A stretch of DNA of 64,000 nucleotides from positions 4,494,001 through 4,558,000 of the forward strand of contig JARFJB010001819.1 of assembly GCA_036346205.1 (NCBI GenBank). The letters are read 5' to 3'. Shown here one piece after another: positions 23,473 to 31,139 of the stretch. This stretch comes from Vesta saturnalis (lineage: Eukaryota; Arthropoda; Insecta; Coleoptera; Lampyridae). The position numbers were made by a program, and so were the translations under genes. Below the pieces are notes generated by a model. That model did not search any database, was not told the DNA's origin, and saw only the letters and a program-made list of their open reading frames with translations. Within the stretch, counting starts at the first letter, position 1. Every line of letters starts with the position of its first letter.

Positions 23473-24080
23473 AAATGATACAGGAACAGACAAATTCAAA
23501 AAATTATTAAATAAGTTGAAAATTTGAAGGTTTAGAAGTTGAAAGGAAATTAAGTAAGCTAAACGACAAGCGTACAAAATACAGGGCGTTCCATTTAAAA
23601 TAAGCCGAATATTTCAGTATGAATGTTCTACTAATTTAACTGAAAAAAATTAACACCCTGTAAAGAAGTGTTTACTATTCAGTCAATTAACAGACCAAGG
23701 GAACAGTATTTTACTTAAACCTAAGGGTAAATTTGTTGGAATTAATTTTATTAGGAGATATTTATTTTTTTCTAAAACCCTACATTTTCAGAAAAATTGA
23801 TATAACTTGAAACACTCTGTATGTAGTTATAGGGAACCATTCTGAAAGTGATACTTATTTTTTATCTAAAATTTGAAAATGCAATAATATACGGGGTGTG
23901 TCATTTAAAAAAACATAACTTTGATGTGCCACTTTTTTGGAGCACCGTGTATAGTTTAAAGTATTTTTAAAATGTTGCTCATATTGACTTACATGATATC
24001 ACTGTATTAGGAATTAACGATTACATGCCGCTTCGCCGTAGAACTCCATGGCGTCGGTCGTTATTCACCCTGTATATTAT
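23473..24080 (-). repeat. Right arm of the 13.8-kb inverted repeat
   Basis: 608 bp, reverse complement of 10274-10900 with scattered substitutions and small indels. The segment corresponding to the GGGTTTCCTATACC module is partly lost here (around 23520-23545). The outer end TTATTCACCCTGTATATTAT abuts the endonuclease part of LINE A. Confidence 0.9.
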
Positions 24081-24485
24081 CAAAATGCTAGAGGAATTAA
24101 TAATAAACTAAATGCTTTATATTTATCTTTATGTTTAAAAGAATATGCTAATCTCCGATAACTGGTTACAAACTAATACTAATAGCCATGAAATACCCTT
24201 ATAACATCTTAAGAAGTGACAGGTTCTATCAGTTTAAACAAAAAAGGAGGAGGTATCATGAGAGCCCGTAGAAATAATTTAATTGTACAAGAAATACCAA
24301 ATTGACTTTTTGGTATTAAAAGTCACATGTCAAAATTTTAACTCGTTACTTATTATTAGTGTTTATAGTGTATATTCCGCCACAGTTACCGTTGGATGCG
24401 TACACTAACAAATGAAATAGAAAACGTTTCTCTATTTTACACGAGTGACTTTCTAATAATAGGAGATTTCAATATTAGACTGACA
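24081..24485 (+). pseudogene. LINE A, endonuclease part (apurinic-endonuclease fold)
   Basis: Immediately outside the right arm the frame reads YYQNARGINNKLNALYLSL, the usual start of a LINE endonuclease. Later pieces are YNILRSDR near 24200, VYIPPQLPLDAYTNEIENV near 24370, and DFLIIGDFNIRLT at 24449-24485, the conserved GDFN metal-binding motif. Several frameshifts are present. The frame ends abruptly at an A-rich tract that starts the next insertion. Confidence 0.7.
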
Positions 24486-24936
24486 AAAAAAAAAATAAAT
24501 ATTTTATAATTATAATCTTAAAAATTAAAAGGACATATGATTAGTGAGAAATACCATATTTATTAAACAATATTATTTTCTAACTTTATTAAATGCATTT
24601 GATCCAGCACTCTATAGTAACATAGAGATGCTCATTTTCTGCTATTTCCAGATGAGTTTCAATCAGCTTATTGTTTTGCAGTTTTGGAGAAACATAGAGT
24701 AAAGCTTATTACAGTTTATAATAAATTTGTCTTGGGGTAAGTTTAATTTGTTTTTTTTTTATTGTGATAGTTTTATAATGGATCTGCAGCTTATAACACC
24801 CGTAACCAAAAAGGTACAGGAGTTTAATTTATAATCCAGCAAAATGTTTGTTTAAAACCCCTTCATAAGAGTGAGGTTACGCACATGTTATTCAACATCA
24901 TAACATTATTTGATATTTTAAAGGCAGTGACTAGAG

Positions 24937-25064
24937 GCCCAAAAAAATGGAAATAAAAAGGAAAATTAAAATCTACGTAACCTAGGATCCAAGCTACGTT
25001 ACTCTACAATCCACCTAGGTTACCGTAGATTTCAATTTTCCTGTTTATTTCCATTTTTTTAGGC
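24937..25064. repeat. Hairpin with ~50-bp arms
   Basis: GCCCAAAAAAATGGAAATAA through CGTAACCTAGG (24937-24986) pairs with CCTAGGTTACCGTAGAT through CCATTTTTTTAGGC (25014-25064). Only a few mismatches and a ~27-base loop are present. The size and compactness suggest a foldback MITE. Confidence 0.8.
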
Positions 25065-25529
25065 AGATTGAGGTTATAATTCGCCAAATTTCACGTGCCT
25101 CTAATTACGGCCTATTTTAAAATATTATTCCACTCATTTTTGGCTGTTACGGATGTTATAAATTTATGTTACGGGTGTTACTTCCCATACCAGTAACACC
25201 GTAACATACATTAAAAAATTTCATGCCATCTTCATCTCTTATAGTCCTAGTACTATAACTGTTAGTAACACCTACGAATGGTGATATGCATCTAAAGCCT
25301 TTCATGAAATATGTTTATTGCTTATAAGAATGTTTAGTATAAAATATAGGCTTTCTTTCCTTTTAGTATTACATTTTAAATAGTTAAGCTTGAATTACTT
25401 GCATATAACTTCCCCTCATTCCACCTTTGCTGAAAATAAAAATTGCAAATACATATTTTTGAAGTATTTTCAAGGGCCAAAGGTAAGTTACATAATCAGG
25501 AACCTTTAAAGAACATACATTTCTCTCTT

Positions 25530-25990
25530 TTCAGGCAATGACACCAGTAAAAGATTGAGTGAAGAAGCACAGAGAAAGGATTAAAGGAAATCAGGAAAAG
25601 AGAGAAACCTACCTATATAGCAAACAGTGAAAGGAAAAAGCTGTAAGATATGAGCTCTACAATGCCAAATTATTATTCTCCAATTTGGTAAAGCCGCGAA
25701 GGTGTTGAAAGTACTTTCATAAAGCCCAAGTAAAAAATCTGCTATAATAAAAAAGTAGTTCTTGAAATACTTGGTCCCGAGACTTTCACATGGAATACAA
25801 AACCTTTCCAAAAGGTTAAGAAGAAAAATTGAGAATTCATGAGTTCTACTGCAAGGACAACATTAGCCGGCAAGCGCTTGGACGAAAAGATGTAGTTACA
25901 GTTTGGAAGGAGAAGGTAAACAGAAGTATCAAAAGCGACATTTAATTTTTACTATGGAAGTTCGGAACATATCACAGCAAAATATGGGAT
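25530..25990 (+). pseudogene. Fragment of an insect TE-like protein of unknown class
   Basis: After a pyrimidine-rich acceptor-like CTCTTTTCAG, the plus strand reads ERIKGNQEKRETYL and later FYCKDNISRQALGRKDVVTV. These resemble a family of insect hypothetical proteins with an N-terminal RYRERIKENPEKYE-type helix and a central FYxRDDVSRxxPGKKD motif. That family, as recalled, is common in TE-rich insect genomes, but its transposon class is not certain. Stops and a frameshift break the fragment. Assignment is tentative. Confidence 0.35.
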
Positions 25991-26267
25991 CTCATCTCCA
26001 AGCTGTAATATCATGGGAACGAAGGCTACATTCAATTCACAGAGTTTTGAGGTTTTCCTAACTCCTATCAAGGGCAAGGTCTATTTTTGGTAACACCCAT
26101 AACAGTGCTTCTCAAATTAATATCTAGTTAAATAATGGTAAGACTGCATTGCCAGTATACTTATGAAATAACTCACAAGAACTAACTGTTTTATATGTAA
26201 AGTTGAATATTATTTTTTCCTTGTGTTTTATATCAGTATATTATAAGCTGTATGAGTAACACCCTTA

Positions 26268-26700
26268 ACAATGGGATGGCCCATTACTATCCTAAACAAT
26301 TCTACCCCCGCACCTAGCATAATCGACGATTTGGAAAACCATAAATTTTTTAAATGTAACTCAACAAAATTTTGTTTTCAACAAAAATGGCTATTGCCTC
26401 GACTTGGTGTGTTAGACTCTATTTCTATTATCGACGCTCATCATCCGCCTATATGTTTTAAACAATTGTGCTATAAATCAGGTTAAAAAATTTAATTTCA
26501 AAAAAGCAAACCTTTGTGAATTATATAACAAAATTGCACAAGAAAATTGAAAAGTTTCAAGCAAAACTGATGTAGATACTATAAAAAGTTTAATAACATA
26601 ATTCAAATGCATGTGCCTAAAAACACCACAAGTTGTAAGTATCCCGTATGGTTCAATAATTAATAAAAACTCATGGTGTATATCAACCAATTAAGAAAGT
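26268..26700 (+). pseudogene. LINE A, endonuclease C-terminus and linker
   Basis: Readable pieces in order are LPRLGVLDSISIIDAHHPPI (compare the DAHHPP motif near the end of LINE endonucleases), KKFNFKKANLCELYNKIAQ, and MHVPKNTTSCKYPVWFN. The last is the linker before the reverse transcriptase in CR1/Jockey-like LINEs. It continues LINE A after the 1.8-kb insertion, then gives way at about 26700 to a different LINE (B). Confidence 0.6.
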
Positions 26701-26800
26701 TACAAGAATCTGCAAAAACTCAGCATCAATGATAGACCTACTAATAACTAATACTAAATTTGTCAACTATAACATATATCATACTCCAAACATTTCAGAC

Positions 26801-26812
26801 CACTCCATTATA
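26801..26812 (+). repeat. 12-bp target-site duplication of Penelope-like element 1 (left copy)
   Basis: CACTCCATTATA occurs here and again at 29642-29653. Removing the element and one copy restores the LINE frame SDHSII followed by VRE. Confidence 0.9.
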
Positions 26813-26845
26813 AGTGGAGTTGATCGGCCTATTTCCACAGTTTAT

Positions 26846-26910
26846 GCTTTTTGAGCGCGACGTTTCGGAAGCGGACTCTACTTCCGTCATCAGGCTTAGT
26901 CCTGAGAAGG
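26846..26910 (-). ncRNA. Hammerhead-ribozyme-like motif, Penelope-like element 1, minus copy
   Basis: On the minus strand the order is CTGATGA (complement of 26887-26893), a stem-loop with GGAAG / CTTCC arms, then GAAACGTC (complement of 26859-26866). This is the conserved hammerhead core with almost no helix III before the GUC cleavage triplet. Hammerheads with very short or missing helix III, thought to act as dimers, are known from Penelope-like retroelements. Confidence 0.65.
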
Positions 26911-26966
26911 ACTGTTTTCGCACTTGAGTCGAATTCATTTGTTATATCTAATTTTTCTCAAGCACT

Positions 26967-27042
26967 TGACTACTCTCAGATTCGAACTTGGTACCTTTCA
27001 CTTACTAGTCTGACACCTTTACCGCTGAGCCACTGAGTAATC
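26967..27042 (-). other. tRNA-like sequence, Penelope-like element 1, minus copy
   Basis: About 76 bases read on the minus strand as GGATTACTCAGTGGCTCAGC, GGTAAAGGTGTC, then AAGTTCGAATCTGAGAGTAG. TGGCTCAGCGGTAAAG resembles a Pol III A box / D arm and GTTCGAATC a B box / T arm. Arm pairing is imperfect, so a functional tRNA is unlikely. Confidence 0.55.
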
Positions 27043-27149
27043 CAATATATATTTGTTAGAACTTATATATATATTAAACTATTTTCGTGGTTGCGCAGAA
27101 GTTTATTGCGCATGTTGCGCCGTAACCTCTTGCGCAGGTGTATTGCGCT

Positions 27150-28880
27150 TAAGCTCTTCGCGCATTATTGGAATCCATATGGGTTTCATTTCTACACTAG
27201 CTTGGCTTATTGGATTTTCTGCTAGTGCGATGAATGTGGCTTCTTTGAGTTTCCGACGAGTTGTATTCTCGTCCTTTGCCACTATCTGTATGTTATTCCA
27301 TTAGATACGGTGGTCTTCGTTACAGACATGTTCGGTGATTCTTGATCTTTCTATTTCGCCCTTGCAGACGTTGTTCTTATGTTCCTGTGTTCTCACTTTG
27401 AGTGGTCTACTGCTCTCTCCTATGTGTGCTCCGCCGCATTCGCACGGTAGGTTGTATACACAATTCTTGGAATTGTAGTCTTCATTGTGTGGTTTCGTTT
27501 TGGTTAGTATTCCCCTGAGCATTCTGGTCGATTTGAAGGCAGTGCGTATCTTGCATTTGCTACCTATTCTGTCTGATGTACCTGGTATACATGGTATTAT
27601 CGCTGTATATTTAGGTTTTTTTTTTCGGTTCCTCTTTCCCTGTTTAGGTTAGATGTTAGATCGGGGTAGCCATTTTACTTGAGTGTTTTAGCGATATTTT
27701 CTTTTCTCTGTTCAGGTCCTCTTGTTTTGAGCATATTGTTTTGCTCTATCGTACAAGCATTTTGCTACGCCTAACTTCACGTTTTTGTGGTGATTGAGTT
27801 GTAGTGTAGGTACCTCCCGTGTGGGTAGGTTTCCTGTATACACTTGTCGTGAAAGTGTTGTCATTCCTGTGTACAAGTACATCCAGAATGGCAGTTTTGT
27901 TCCGACTCCAATTCCATTGTGAATTTGATGGTGGGTGCGCGGCTATTTAGATGATCTAGGAATTCATCTAGCTTATACTTGCCGTGTTGCCAAACTACGA
28001 AGGTATCGTCCACGTATCTAAGCCATATCCTTGGTTTCTCTGTGAATTCGGATATCGCTTGGTCTTCAAAGTCTTCCATATATATATATATTGCTCACTA
28101 TGGGTGATAGTGGGGAACCCATAGCCATCCCAAACTCTTGTTGGTAGAACTTGTCTTCTACCTGGAAATATGTAGTTCTAATGCATATTGTCAGAAGTTC
28201 CATTATTGTGTTTACCGAGAGTTGCGTGCGTTCGTCTAACGTTTCATCCTTTTCCAGCTTGTCCCTTATGATAGTTAGTGCCTTATCGGTAGGCACATTT
28301 GTGAATAGACTCACAATGTCGAAGCTTACCAGTATTTCTTCGTGGTTTGGTTGGAAGTTTCTGATGGTTTCCACGAAGTGCTGCGTATTCTTGACCATAG
28401 ACTCGGTTTTTCCCAATAAGGGTGTGATGATACCTAGCAGATAGTGTGGTAATGGGTGACATGGTGAATTTCACGAGCTCACAATTGATCTCAGAGGAAT
28501 TCCTTCCTTATGGATCTTTGGTAGGCCGTACAGATGCGGAAGTTTGCTGTAGTGTGGGGTAAGTCTAGTTTTCTGGTAATCGGAGAACTCCCCCTTATGT
28601 TTTGCCAGCGTCAGGTATATCCGTCTTTCGATTGATGGTGTGGGGTCTTTCGGTATTTGTTTGTACTCGCCCCCGTCTAGTAGTTCTTGGACCTTACTGT
28701 TGTAAGTGTCCATATCCATTACCACAGTCGCGTTTCCTTTGTCTGCCGGGAGAACTTTGATCGTTGGGTCAATCTTAAGGGAAATGACCGCTCTCCTTTC
28801 TAGGTTAGAGAAGTTAGGTTTAGTTCGCCTAGATGAATCCAGGACTGATCTAACCTTACTTCTGTATTCTTCGGTAGCAG
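27150..28880 (-). pseudogene. Penelope-like reverse transcriptase with C-terminal GIY-YIG endonuclease
   Basis: Minus-strand reading gives the PLE-conserved VLPADKGNATVVMDMDTYN (28740-28690), LYGLPKIHKEGIPLRSIVSS (to 28471), LVSFDIVSLFTNVPTDKALT (about 28330-28270), FGMAMGSPLSPIVSNIY (about 28140-28090) and IWLRYVDDTFVVWQHGKY, the RT catalytic YVDD. Near 27600-27300 follow CVYNLPCECG and HIGESSRPLKVRTQEH, the PLE-type GIY-YIG endonuclease, and then NEDHRI. Frames shift between blocks at about 28470, 28080 and 27850. The N-terminus upstream of LPADKGN is mostly missing, consistent with 5' truncation. It is inserted within LINE B in opposite orientation. Confidence 0.85.
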
Positions 28881-28881
28881 A

Positions 28882-29268
28882 TGCAAGATACGCACTGCCT
28901 TCAAATCGACCAGAACGCTCAGGGGAATACTAACCAAAACCAAACCATACAATGAAGATCAGAATTCCAAGAACTGTGTATACAACCTACCATGCGAATG
29001 CGGCAGAGCACACATAGGAGAGAGCAGTAGACCACTCAAAGTGAGAACTCAGGAACACAAGAACAACGTCCGCAAGGGCGAAACAGAAAGATCAAGAATC
29101 GCTGAACATGTCTGGAACGAAGACCACCGCATCCAATGGGATAACATACAGATAGTGGCAAAGGACGAGAATACAACTCGTCGGAAACTCAAAGAAGCCA
29201 CATTCATCGCACTAGCAGAAAATAAAAGCCAAGCTAGTGTAGAAATGAAACCCTATGGATTCCAATAA
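28882..29268 (+). pseudogene. GIY-YIG endonuclease end of the second, inverted Penelope-like copy
   Basis: The plus strand begins at KIRTAFKST and continues CVYNLPCECGRAHIGESSRP, LKVRTQEHKNNVRKGETERS, RIAEHVWNEDHRIQWDNIQ, ending in VEMKPYGFQ and a stop at 29266. It matches the minus copy of the same region closely. The reverse transcriptase part is absent, so this is a 5'-truncated copy. Confidence 0.85.
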
Positions 29269-29383
29269 TGCGCGAAGAGCTTAAGCGCAATACACCTGCG
29301 AAGGGTTACGGCGCAACATGCGCAATAAACTTCTGCGCAACCAAAAATAGTTTAATATATATATAAGTTTAAAAATATATATT

Positions 29384-29451
29384 GGATTACTCAGTGGCTC
29401 AGCGGTAAAGGTGTCAGTAAAGGAAAGGAAAGTTCGAATCTGAGAGTAGTC
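29384..29451 (+). other. tRNA-like sequence, Penelope-like element 1, plus copy
   Basis: Mirror image of the minus copy at 26967-27042, with 8 bases fewer in the variable region. TGGCTCAGCGGTAAAGG and AGTTCGAATCTGAGAGTAG are conserved. Confidence 0.55.
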
Positions 29452-29506
29452 AAGTGCTTGAGAAAAATTAGATATAACAAATGAATTCGACTCAAGTGAA
29501 AACAGT

Positions 29507-29569
29507 CCTTCTCAGGACTAAGCCTGATGAGGAAGCAGAATCCGCTTCCGAAACGTCGCGCTAAAAAGC
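29507..29569 (+). ncRNA. Hammerhead-ribozyme-like motif, Penelope-like element 1, plus copy
   Basis: CTGATGA (29524-29530) is followed by a six-base-pair helix II with a seven-base loop (GGAAGC / GCTTCC, 29531-29549), then GAAAC (29550-29554) and GTC (29555-29557). It is the best-conserved of four such motifs in the window. Helix III is minimal. Confidence 0.7.
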
Positions 29570-29641
29570 ATAAACTGTGGAAATAGGCCGATCAACTCCA
29601 CTAATAGGAAACCACAGTTACAAAACACTTATAATACAGGA

Positions 29642-29653
29642 CACTCCATTATA
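29642..29653 (+). repeat. 12-bp target-site duplication of Penelope-like element 1 (right copy)
   Basis: CACTCCATTATA, identical to 26801-26812. Confidence 0.9.
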
Positions 29654-31135
29654 GTTAGAGAGAAATAGTTAAATAATCAAAGCTATTGCAAAGAAAAAAT
29701 ATTTAGGAATTTTAAAAATTTTAATGAAACAATTCCAACTTGAGTTAATGGATTGTCAGTGGCCGAATAACGCTACAGATGTAAATGTTTTAAGTGAAAA
29801 CCTTGTAAATATATTGCAAACAACATTAGATAGACATGCACCTATTAAAATAAAAAGATATAACAACAAATTTCCAAATAAACGTTGGTGGGCACCTGAC
29901 ATAGGGGATCTAATGAAGGAGAAAGATATAAAGTATAAACGTGCTGTAATAACACAAAGTGAAGATGATTGGACCTGCTACAGGAAACAAAAAAATCAAG
30001 TACTCAAAATGATTAGACATCAAAAGAAAATCTACTATCATCAGAAAATTAACGAAGTTAAATACAATTCTGTTGAGATGTGGAAGACACTTGTTAACGA
30101 AAATGAAAATAAACGTCTGAATACAGGTATCAGTTTTGAGTCACTACTGGAAGAGTATGAACAGGAAATTGCTGAAAAGTTCAATCATTACTTCCTCGAC
30201 AGTATTAAAATAATTGTTCATGAACCAGATAATCAGCAGATAAATGAAACTCTTCAGAATATGGATAAGACAATTATAAAGCTATATGTATTCACAATAT
30301 TAGAGTTTGTAGAATTAAAGAAAATCGTAAATAAATTGGCAAATAAAAAATCCAGCATTGATGGCATCAATGAAAAAATAATTAAATTATCATTTGAGAC
30401 AATAGGTAATTGATTTTTCCAACTCATTAATGCTAGCTTAGAATATGGCCATTTCCCTCAAGAATGGAAAATGACATTAATAGTTCCAATCGAGAAGAAA
30501 GTGAACACTATCAACTGTGAAGATTTCAAACCAATCAATATGGTACCTTGTTATGAAAAATTATTGGAAACTGTAGTAAGCGACCAGATCCGAAAATGCT
30601 TTGTAATAAACAACTTGTTGAAACCATTTCAAGCTGGATTTAGGAAAAAACATCCTTGTGAAAGTGCGTTGCTCACAGCGTTATCAGAGTGGAAAAGTGC
30701 AATAAGCAACAAAAAAGTTATTGATGTAGTTTATTAACTTTAAACGTGCAATTGAGACAGTAAATAGGAAACTGCTAATTAAAAAACTTCAGAAGAAAAT
30801 GTGTTACAATGGTTCGAAGAATATTTGGAACATCGCACTCAATGAACAAAGTTTAATATTATCTCATGAGTTAAAGTTAACAATTATGGAGTGCCCCAAG
30901 GCACGGTCTTGGGTCAAGATCTATTCATAATATTTATAAATGATATTGTAAAAAATTTTGCCAACAGTTACATATAACTTTTTGCAGATGACACTTTAAT
31001 TTGCTGTATAGGTGATAATGTAAATGGTATTATTAGTATTATACATAATGAGCTAAAGGAGTTACAAAGTAGGCTATTTAAAAATAGTTTAACTGTAAAT
31101 ATCAATAAACTAAATTTATGTTAATTAAAAGTAAA
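29654..31135 (+). pseudogene. LINE B linker and reverse transcriptase, first part
   Basis: A 229-codon frame (29724-30410) reads QLELMDCQWPNNATDV, NKRWWAPDIGDLMKEKDIKY and later KKIVNKLANKKSSIDGINEK, the usual lead-in to LINE reverse transcriptases. After a single stop at 30411 the RT continues: HFPQEWKMTLIVPIEKKV, FKPINMVPCYEKLLETVVSD, LLKPFQAGFRKKHPCESALL. With frameshifts, INFKRAIETVNRKLLIKKL follows, then the GVPQGT-like region near 30890-30910 and FADDTLICCIG at about 30980 (catalytic FADD). Few lesions are present, so it decayed less than LINE A. It breaks off at about 31135 at the RTE-like insertion. Confidence 0.85.
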
Positions 31136-31139
31136 CACC

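Larger units (their letters stand above)
10274..24080. mobile_element. 13.8-kb interval bounded by ~0.6-kb inverted arms (candidate giant composite transposon)
   Basis: 10274-10900 and 23473-24080 are near-complete reverse complements. Both outer ends read ATAATATACAGGGTGAAT. The arms then share CGGCGAAGCGGCAT, GTAAGTCAATATGAGCAAC, AAGTTATATCAATTTTTCTG, GAACACCCTGTATTTTA (right arm with one change) and CTGTTCCTGTATCATTTG. Inside are two Mutator-YqaJ gene copies, a Tc1/mariner-like transposase and a hAT element. Arms and sub-motifs resemble those of the smaller element at 8530-10072, so a Tc1/mariner-type mechanism with TA targets is plausible. The alternative is that two independent elements inserted in opposite orientation; sequence alone does not exclude this. 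Confidence 0.6.
24486..26267 (+). mobile_element. Unclassified 1.8-kb insertion interrupting LINE A
   Basis: LINE sequence stops at about 24485 and resumes at about 26270. Between them are an A-rich left end, a strong hairpin (24937-25064), several repeats of a TAACACCCGTAAC-like motif (about 24797, 25164, 25188, 26091, 26251) and a decayed gene fragment at 25530-25990. No terminal inverted repeats or target duplication could be fixed, so the class is unknown. Confidence 0.45.
26813..29641 (-). mobile_element. Penelope-like element 1: two inverted 5'-truncated copies with 12-bp target duplication
   Basis: The unit consists of a longer minus-strand copy (28880 down to 26813) and a shorter plus-strand copy (28882 to 29641), joined head to head near 28881. 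Both carry the same 3' region in mirror image: the GIY-YIG endonuclease end, a tRNA-like stretch and a hammerhead-like motif. The plus copy extends further at its 3' end (ATAAAACCACAG-like to ATAATACAGGA, about 29607-29641). Inverted, truncated double copies are known for Penelope-like elements. The whole unit is flanked by CACTCCATTATA. Confidence 0.9.

Noticed and set aside
10274..24080. Maverick/Polinton-type giant element, suggested by long inverted arms and size
   Set aside because: No protein-primed DNA polymerase B, retroviral-like integrase, packaging ATPase, protease or capsid gene is readable in either strand, and the arm ends look like Tc1/mariner-type ends.
26967..27042. Functional tRNA gene
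   Set aside because: A and B boxes are recognisable but the stems pair poorly, and the sequence occurs in mirror image as part of a Penelope-like element. It is annotated as tRNA-like only.
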